Assembly (NCBI GenBank): GCA_024693325.1
Contig: JAILLA010000048.1
Coordinates: 1 to 64,000 of the forward strand
From: Solobacterium sp.
Lineage (GTDB): Bacteria > Bacillota_I > Bacilli_A > Erysipelotrichales > Erysipelotrichaceae
DNA: 64,000 bases
Reading direction: 5' to 3'
Both the position numbers and the translations under genes were made by a program. The notes below the pieces were generated by a model. That model did not search any database and was not told the DNA's origin. It worked only from the letters and a program-made list of their open reading frames with translations. This document shows positions 58,200 to 64,000 of this stretch, in pieces. Positions within the stretch are counted from its first letter, which is position 1; the number at the start of each line of letters is the position of its first letter.

Positions 58200-61076
58200 A
58201 TGAAATCGACATTCAGACATTTTTTTGTGCTGTTAATAAGCCTTGTTGTCCTGTGCATGTACCTGATCCCGGTCAGGGCGGAGGAAGAAACGGTTTATTA
58301 TCTGTATGACGCAAAAAGCGGCGAGATCCTCGAAGGCTTTGATACATTTGCCAGGGCAAGGATATCCTGGACGCAGAAAAAGGATGATTATGCAAACCTG
58401 TCGATCCGTGCCGGCAAAAAGATCCTGATGGCAGAACAGGCGATCGTCCTGTTCGACCAGACAGGCTGTGAAGCCGTACCGTTCATCAACTCCGTTGACC
58501 GTACCGAGAATTCCGTCAACGGCTGCTATGGGATCGACGGTGCATATCTTGACACGGATGCCAGCGGTTCTACCGTTGAGTTCATGATCTCCGCGGTCAG
58601 GGGCTGGACAAAGACAGAAGACATCAGGATCGTACCCGTGGAAGAGATCAATACACGTCTGACTGTCTATACCGTTGTAAACGGAAACCTGTATCATGAG
58701 ATCAAGACCCAGGTCGAGGATGATGATTATACAAGCATTGTTTATCTGGGACCGGCTCCGTCCTATCTGAAAAATGACAGCCGGTACTTCAGCTATGACG
58801 GACATTATTTTTACAATGACGACAGCCTTACAGATATGCTTGAGGATTACCGGAAGGATCAGCGTATCAACAGCATCAATCCCAATGCACCGTACTATGA
58901 CTACTACCAGTTCGTTTCCCATCGTACGATCAGCCATGCGACAGCGAAACAGGCTGAGGATTGGCTCACAGCCAAAGCCGGCATCAGGGGAGCGATGACC
59001 AGCTACCGGAGCGACGAAGGAACGGGTGTCGATGATACGCTTTCCAGAAGCCAGCTTTCAGGCACGATCAGTGCATTCTGGCAGTATCAGTACCAGTACG
59101 GAGCGAATGCGCTCATGATGCTTGCCGAGGCGGCAGAAGAATCCGCATACGGACGCAGCCTGAGTTCCTACAACAGGAACAACCTGTTTTCCCATGCGGC
59201 ATATGACAATCCTGAAGAAGCTGAGGCGTCCAGATACAGCTCTGTGATCCGTTCCATTTATTCCCATGCAAAATACTATCTGTCCGGATCTTATTTCAGT
59301 CCTTTGAAAACACAGTACCACGGTGCTTTCTACGGCAATAAATCATCGGGCATGAATGTCGATTATTCAGCAGATCCGTATTGGGGAGAAATGTACGCGT
59401 CCATGTACAGGCAGATCGACGAACAGTTCGGTTCCGGCGATCTGGGTACGGAAACGATCGCGGTCAAGACATCCGATGATGCGGTCTGGATCTATCAGGA
59501 ACCTGATCCAGGTACGCAGCTCTACCGTTCCAAATCAAACCCGGATACCGCATTTACAGTGACTGACACAATCGAAAACGACTACGGTACATGGTACAGG
59601 ATCCTGAGTGATGCGACACTGGATGAGAACCGGCGTGTCGATCTCAGCTATTCCTATGATTACGCTGAGGACATCGGCTATATCAGGGCTGAAGATATCG
59701 GGCTGCTGCTGGAGGGAAGCGGCGGTCTGTACGGGGAAATGAAGACGGTCGTTTACAATGCCGACAGCGGATTCTTCGCGGACGGTTCCCGGAAAGCAGT
59801 ATATGTGATCCCCGAGGAATGCGCTGAAACAGCGTCGGTACCGGAAAAGCCCAATGCACTGTTTGATCATTGGGAAGATATCGGCAACCGTACATATAAA
59901 GCGGTTTATAAGGATGTGAAATCGATCAGGGTCGCAAACGCACCTAAGAAGAACTATGAGATCAATGAACGCCTGGATCTTCAGGGCGGCATGCTTGAAG
60001 TGTCGTTCCTGGACGGTACATCAGAGACCGTTCAGATCACGACATCCATGATCGAAAAGTTTGATACGTCTGAAGAAGGCAATTATGCCGTCAGGGTATC
60101 CTATGCCGGATGCAGCACGTCATATGAGATCAGTGTTTCGGGCGTCGATGAATCGGTGACCGACCAGATCTACAACGATATCGTCAAACTGACAGCCAGG
60201 TATGAGCTTGTCAAAGAACTGAACGATGTCCAGACAGCGCATATCATCAGCCTGAAGAAACAGATCGAAGAGACTTCTGTTCCCCGTCTGACACAGAGCC
60301 AGCTGCGCGGCTTTGACGGGATCGTGCGCAGGGCAGTCAATGACCGTATCCGCTACATCATTGATGAGAATGACCTGAACCTCTCGGTCAGCGGCCTGAC
60401 GCTTGCCATGCCGTTCGAAGACTCCCTGGAAAAGAGGGAATACTTCGAGGATACATACCGTATCCAGGCGTCCAGAGTGCAGGATGTTTCCGCAGTGCAG
60501 ACGTATGCCGATATGCTGAATATGGAACTGAAGGAAGGATTCACATTCCGTATCCTGAAGAATTACCATGAAGTGACGACGGACTTCCCGATGCTGATGA
60601 CGGTCGATAAGCCGGAAGGCTCTTACCCGTATGATGTATTTACCGTGCTCTGTTACGATACGAAATTCCATGAAGTGCGCAAATGCTACACACGGCAGAG
60701 CGACAACCAGATCACGTTCATGACAAAAGGTGACGGTATCTATGCCGTGCTGAGCAGGTCGACAAGCAATATCTACGGCGGTGATGATCCGGTCGAAGTA
60801 CTGACTGCCGAAAACAGTTCATACGATACGGAATGGCTCCGCATCAGGCTCGTGATCGCATTTACGGCATTTATCATCCTGTTCATCATCCTGATGTCCT
60901 GGCTGAGAAAACGCAGCAGGAAACAGCTTGTTGTCCAGCAGGAGACAAGGATCGAACGTGAGAAGGACGCACCGCTGCCTCCGGTAGACACAACGCAGGC
61001 AATGCGGCTGTTTGAGACGGAAGTGCTGAACCTTGCTGAACTGATGGAAGAGGAAGAGGAAGAAAATGATCAATAA
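58200..61076 (+). CDS. Membrane-anchored glucosaminidase (cell wall hydrolase)
   Basis: A 958-residue exported protein: signal peptide (1-27), a beta-rich N-terminal region, a glucosaminidase domain (about 240-415, with L-A-E-A-A-E-E-S-A-Y-G-R-S near 303-315 placing the catalytic Glu), SH3-like parts (about 420-510), a Big_3-like domain (about 575-645), a further beta-helical region, then a C-terminal membrane segment (about 880-900) and a cytoplasmic acidic tail. Family knowledge: beta-N-acetylglucosaminidase that cuts peptidoglycan. The C-terminal anchor is unusual for the family. No ribosome site; promoter -10 ends six bases before the ATG. Confidence 0.88.
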   Translation: MKSTFRHFFVLLISLVVLCMYLIPVRAEEETVYYLYDAKSGEILEGFDTFARARISWTQKKDDYANLSIRAGKKILMAEQAIVLFDQTGCEAVPFINSVDRTENSVNGCYGIDGAYLDTDASGSTVEFMISAVRGWTKTEDIRIVPVEEINTRLTVYTVVNGNLYHEIKTQVEDDDYTSIVYLGPAPSYLKNDSRYFSYDGHYFYNDDSLTDMLEDYRKDQRINSINPNAPYYDYYQFVSHRTISHATAKQAEDWLTAKAGIRGAMTSYRSDEGTGVDDTLSRSQLSGTISAFWQYQYQYGANALMMLAEAAEESAYGRSLSSYNRNNLFSHAAYDNPEEAEASRYSSVIRSIYSHAKYYLSGSYFSPLKTQYHGAFYGNKSSGMNVDYSADPYWGEMYASMYRQIDEQFGSGDLGTETIAVKTSDDAVWIYQEPDPGTQLYRSKSNPDTAFTVTDTIENDYGTWYRILSDATLDENRRVDLSYSYDYAEDIGYIRAEDIGLLLEGSGGLYGEMKTVVYNADSGFFADGSRKAVYVIPEECAETASVPEKPNALFDHWEDIGNRTYKAVYKDVKSIRVANAPKKNYEINERLDLQGGMLEVSFLDGTSETVQITTSMIEKFDTSEEGNYAVRVSYAGCSTSYEISVSGVDESVTDQIYNDIVKLTARYELVKELNDVQTAHIISLKKQIEETSVPRLTQSQLRGFDGIVRRAVNDRIRYIIDENDLNLSVSGLTLAMPFEDSLEKREYFEDTYRIQASRVQDVSAVQTYADMLNMELKEGFTFRILKNYHEVTTDFPMLMTVDKPEGSYPYDVFTVLCYDTKFHEVRKCYTRQSDNQITFMTKGDGIYAVLSRSTSNIYGGDDPVEVLTAENSSYDTEWLRIRLVIAFTAFIILFIILMSWLRKRSRKQLVVQQETRIEREKDAPLPPVDTTQAMRLFETEVLNLAELMEEEEEENDQ

Positions 61077-61344
61077 AAAAGTCCCGCTTGATGAGATCCG
61101 GTGGGAAAACTGCTCCGTCAGTGAAGATCTTGTTTCAAGCATCCGTCAGAGGGGCGTAGCGATCGCTGTGAAGGTCAATGAAACAGAAGAAGGATATGAG
61201 TGCGTGGACGGCAGGAAGCGCCTCAGCGCGTGCAGAACACTCGCTCAGGAGGATCAGCGCTTTCAGGCGGTGCCTGTCATGATCCTGAATAACTTTACCA
61301 AGGCGGGAAGCGCCTATTGGGGAAACACGCAGAACAGACATTGA
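61066..61344 (+). CDS. Isolated ParB/Srx-type mini-domain protein
   Basis: A 92-residue protein overlapping the glucosaminidase stop by 11 bases. Seen: V-S-S-I-R-Q-R-G-V-A-I-A-V-K-V near 22-36, and G-Y-E-C-V-D-G-R-K-R-L-S-A-C near 43-56, the core of the ParB N-terminal (CTPase/nuclease) fold, which here stands alone with no HTH. ParB-type G-E-R-R-x-x-A would be expected at the second motif; D-G-R-K-R-L-S-A is close. The C-terminus (W-G-N-T-Q-N-R-H) is polar. Sits 7 bases before the pseudouridine synthase gene. Role unknown. Confidence 0.7.
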   Translation: MINKKVPLDEIRWENCSVSEDLVSSIRQRGVAIAVKVNETEEGYECVDGRKRLSACRTLAQEDQRFQAVPVMILNNFTKAGSAYWGNTQNRH

Positions 61345-61351
61345 GGATGAT

Positions 61352-62095
61352 ATGGAACGTATACAGAAACTGATCGCGGCTGCAGGCATTGCCAGCAGGC
61401 GCAAGGCAGAGGAAATGATCGCTGAGGGACGGGTCACGCTGAACGGAAAAACCGTTACGGAACCCGGTACAAAAGCAGATGTGAATGATGTGATCACAGT
61501 CGACGGGAAACCGCTCAGACGTGAGGAAAAAGCATATTATGTGATGAACAAGCCAAAGGGAGTGATCTGTTCTGTCAGTGATGACAAAGGACGCGATACA
61601 GTCGTTTCCATCATGCCTGATGTTGAGGCGAGGATCTTCCCGGTAGGACGTCTTGATTACGACACGACAGGTGTTCTGATCCTGACCAACGACGGTGAGT
61701 TTGCCAACAAGATGATGCATCCGAGATACAAACTGCCGAAAACATATCTCGTATCGTGTACCGGTGAGTTCACCGAGGAACAGGCTGACCAGCTGCGCAA
61801 AGGGATCGTGCTGGAGGATGGGAAAACACTTCCCGCCAAGGTACATATCCTTTCCAGCAGCACAAAGAAAAAGACCCAGATGAGGATCACGATCAGAGAG
61901 GGCAGAAACAGGCAGATCAGGCGCATGATCGAACATTTCGGAAGTGAGGTCACCCGTCTGGAACGGATCCGCTACGGTACCGTAGACTGCGCGAAAATGA
62001 GGCAGGGCGAATACCGCAAGCTCAGGATGTATGAAGTAAAAAGGCTTCTGCATTATGCAGAAACCGGTGAAGATCAGGAGATGTCCAGACCCTGA
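61352..62095 (+). CDS. rluB: 23S rRNA pseudouridine synthase, RluB/RsuA family
   Basis: A 247-residue enzyme: S4 RNA-binding domain (1-60, with G-I-A-S-R-R-K-A-E and N-G-K-T-V), then the synthase domain with catalytic D102 in G-R-L-D-Y-D-T-T-G-V-L and the closing R-E-G-R-N-R-Q-I-R-R-M. Family knowledge: makes a pseudouridine in rRNA; in B. subtilis RluB modifies 23S U2633-type sites. Third gene of the glucosaminidase transcript. Its last 22 bases overlap the convergent rqcH gene. Symbol assigned by family and length. Confidence 0.9.
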   Translation: MERIQKLIAAAGIASRRKAEEMIAEGRVTLNGKTVTEPGTKADVNDVITVDGKPLRREEKAYYVMNKPKGVICSVSDDKGRDTVVSIMPDVEARIFPVGRLDYDTTGVLILTNDGEFANKMMHPRYKLPKTYLVSCTGEFTEEQADQLRKGIVLEDGKTLPAKVHILSSSTKKKTQMRITIREGRNRQIRRMIEHFGSEVTRLERIRYGTVDCAKMRQGEYRKLRMYEVKRLLHYAETGEDQEMSRP

Positions 62096-63726
62096 AGACG
62101 CAGCGCTTCGGGATCGGGGTCGATATAGATCGTTTTATAGGAACCAAGCTGTACCATTCCCGGTTTTGCGCCGGGAATTTTTTTGAGTGAAGAAACTTTG
62201 CACCAGTTGATAGGGACGCTTGAAGAGTTTCTGCCTGCCGAGAAACACGCAGCGATATTCGCGGCAGTCCGCAGCGTTTCTTCATCCGGATCGGACGTGT
62301 GGATGACGACATGCGCTCCATGGTAATCCTTGGCATGGAGCCATGTTTCGTTCCTGCGCGCGATCCTGAACGTCAGCGCTTCATTCTGAAGATTGTTCCT
62401 GCCGAAGGAGATGCGGACACCGTTCTTCATGGTGAATTCGGTAATGTTGGGCAGGTCGCTGTCCTTTTTCTTTTTTCTGTGTCTGACAGCTTTTTTCTCA
62501 CGGATGTATCCGCCTTTGACAAGCTCATCCTTGATCTCGGATGCGGTGATAAAGTCTGCCTGTGTCAGCTGTTCCAGCAGGCCTTCGAAATAGAAGATCT
62601 CATTCTCACAGATCGCGACCTGTTCTTCCAGGTATTTCTGTCCTTTCTTCAGCTTGCTGTATTTTGTATAGCAGCGTCTGGCATTCCTTGTGCCGTCGAG
62701 CTTGGGGTCAAGCGGTATCACGACATCCTGTCCTGTTTCAAAATCCTGGAGCGTGATGGAACCGGTCCCCTTGGTATCCTGGATACCGTAGGAGAACAGC
62801 AGGTCTCCATAAACACGCCATTTATCACAGTCCTTGGCTTCATCGTATTCTTTCAGCAGGCGCGGAAGCTTCTGCTTCTGGTGCTTCAGCTCTCTGCGGA
62901 CGACTTTGAACACATCGCCTGAGATCTCCCGTATCCTGTCTTTTTCTTCCTTGTGGTAGTACAGGATATCGAATCCTTCAAATATCGGATAGCTGACGCA
63001 CTGACCGACGGATGTCAGTTCGATGCAGTGGAATACAGCTTCACCGTTCTGGTTGGCAATATACAGCCTGTCAGAATCACGGATCTCTTTCATGATGGAA
63101 CTGAAGGACTGGCCGTGTGCCATACGGTATTCGGCTTCCTTGGAAAGGAAAGGGGAGAAACCGGCATACTGGGCAGTCAGTGTCTGATCCGCATCGACGG
63201 CAAAGTCTTTGAACGGGTCTTTCTTATCCTGAGGAGGTGTCGGAATGAACTCAGCTCCCGGGTGGACCGTACGCCTGTTGTTTTCAAACGGCGGGATACG
63301 CTTCATGGCGTCTATGATCCTGTTCTGTTGTGATACAAGGATGACGTTGGCATATTTGCCCATCAGTTCAACGACCAGGCTCAGGATCTCCCTGTCGCCG
63401 ATCTCATTGTGTCTGTTGATCGTAAATGTGCACCATCTGTCGAGACCAGCCTGTTCGATTTTTTCAATGATAGAGCCTTCGAGGTATTTCCTCAGCAGCA
63501 TGACAAAACTGCCCGGTTCGCTCGGAGTCGGGTAGGAGCGGTGCGACAGCAGGATGCGGTTGTACTGCGAATGGCATGATATCAGCATCTGCTGTTTTCC
63601 GGCAGAGCAGTGCAGCTGGAAAAGGATCTCGGTCGTCGAGATCTGATAGATCTTCTGGATCCTTGCGGGAAGGATGTTTCTCAGTCCCGGGATCGCTTTG
63701 TATAAAAGAATACCGTCCAATGCCAT
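62074..63726 (-). CDS. rqcH: RqcH/NFACT ribosome-quality-control protein
   Basis: A 550-residue protein, homologue of Rqc2/FbpA. Seen: N-terminal NFACT-N domain with G-L-D96-R97 (the Asp-Arg pair needed for alanine tailing in B. subtilis), helix-hairpin-helix and coiled-coil (about 270-410), and a C-terminal NFACT-R domain with W-L-H-A-K-D-Y-H-G-A-H-V (residues near 460-471). Family knowledge: binds obstructed 50S subunits and adds alanine tails to stalled peptides. The minus-strand promoter has a perfect TATAAT (63749-63744) with extended TG, and GGGTGA as ribosome site. Divergent from gmk. Confidence 0.95.
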   Translation of the reverse strand: MALDGILLYKAIPGLRNILPARIQKIYQISTTEILFQLHCSAGKQQMLISCHSQYNRILLSHRSYPTPSEPGSFVMLLRKYLEGSIIEKIEQAGLDRWCTFTINRHNEIGDREILSLVVELMGKYANVILVSQQNRIIDAMKRIPPFENNRRTVHPGAEFIPTPPQDKKDPFKDFAVDADQTLTAQYAGFSPFLSKEAEYRMAHGQSFSSIMKEIRDSDRLYIANQNGEAVFHCIELTSVGQCVSYPIFEGFDILYYHKEEKDRIREISGDVFKVVRRELKHQKQKLPRLLKEYDEAKDCDKWRVYGDLLFSYGIQDTKGTGSITLQDFETGQDVVIPLDPKLDGTRNARRCYTKYSKLKKGQKYLEEQVAICENEIFYFEGLLEQLTQADFITASEIKDELVKGGYIREKKAVRHRKKKKDSDLPNITEFTMKNGVRISFGRNNLQNEALTFRIARRNETWLHAKDYHGAHVVIHTSDPDEETLRTAANIAACFSAGRNSSSVPINWCKVSSLKKIPGAKPGMVQLGSYKTIYIDPDPEALRLQGLDIS

Positions 63727-63743
63727 AAAATCACCCGCTAGGT

Positions 63744-63749
63744 ATTATA
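63744..63749 (-). promoter_or_regulatory. Extended -10 promoter of rqcH
   Basis: Minus-strand TGT-TATAAT, 17 bases upstream of the ATG; transcript leader about 10 bases. Confidence 0.6.
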
Positions 63750-63777
63750 ACAGGGTTCCCCGGTTTTTCATAATCCG

Positions 63778-64000
<223 letters not shown>

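Overview
The window reads as a chromosomal segment of a Bacillota (Firmicutes) bacterium, most likely a gut-associated member of the Erysipelotrichales. This is an inference from Gram-positive style ribosome binding sites (AGGAGG-like before most genes), short operons, Rho-independent terminators, lipoprotein signal peptides, RqcH, an NptA/PhoU-type phosphate transporter, an ECF S-component, DUF4298, YitT and a glycan-degrading gene set. TGA is used as a stop, so the standard code applies. I see no rRNA, tRNA, CRISPR array, insertion sequence, phage module or origin. Gene density is high, and the longest stretch without a supported gene is about 320 bases.

Layout. 0-2.5 kb: a hotdog thioesterase, then a MacroD-type ADP-ribose hydrolase flanked on both sides by genes sharing an unrecognised 56-residue module. 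2.6-9.3 kb: an NSS-type sodium symporter, an AT-rich zinc-ribbon membrane protein, a large flavin/Fe-S enoate-reductase-like enzyme, a DUF3990 ADP-ribosyltransferase-fold protein converging on a SUKH protein, and a 49-residue membrane peptide. 9.4-11.9 kb: an unknown protein, a flavin reductase, an ABM-domain monooxygenase and an SDR. 11.9-14.4 kb: a compact operon of zinc macrodomain hydrolase, class M sirtuin (SirTM) and KptA/Tpt1 RNA 2'-phosphotransferase. 14.4-24 kb: YitT, MATE, ASCH, TraX-like, ECF S-component, an operon of an M20 peptidase and two membrane proteins (one DUF5058), and a double zinc-ribbon protein.

24-34.6 kb: an alpha-L-rhamnosidase (GH78) with a divergent AraC regulator, two acetyltransferase/DUF1232 genes, two alpha/beta hydrolases, a phosphohexomutase and a serpin lipoprotein with a C-terminal SH3-like domain. 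34.7-47.8 kb: a 1591-residue secreted repeat protein, HAD phosphatases, a cyclophilin lipoprotein, a membrane-anchored Hsp70-like ATPase with a coupled partner, a GH43-like lipoprotein, DUF4298 and a class IV aminotransferase. 48-54.7 kb: sce7726 protein, then a TetR-GH2-GPH symporter-GH36 operon for uptake and hydrolysis of galactosides. 54.7-64 kb: Nudix plus C39-like protein, Na/Pi transporter, a 958-residue glucosaminidase followed by a ParB-like mini-protein and RluB-type pseudouridine synthase, convergent RqcH, and the start of gmk at the right edge.

The best candidate for a new system is the SirTM-zinc macrodomain-KptA operon. Published SirTM operons target a lipoylated GcvH-like carrier, but no GcvH-like or lipoate-ligase gene is in this window, and the extra partner is an RNA-end enzyme that makes ADP-ribose 1'',2''-cyclic phosphate. 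Together with a second macrodomain and a DUF3990 protein within the first 14.4 kb, this is a local concentration of NAD+/ADP-ribose chemistry that may act on nucleic acid ends rather than on a lipoyl protein. The Hsp70-like/partner pair and the duplicated-module proteins around MacroD are the next most interesting.
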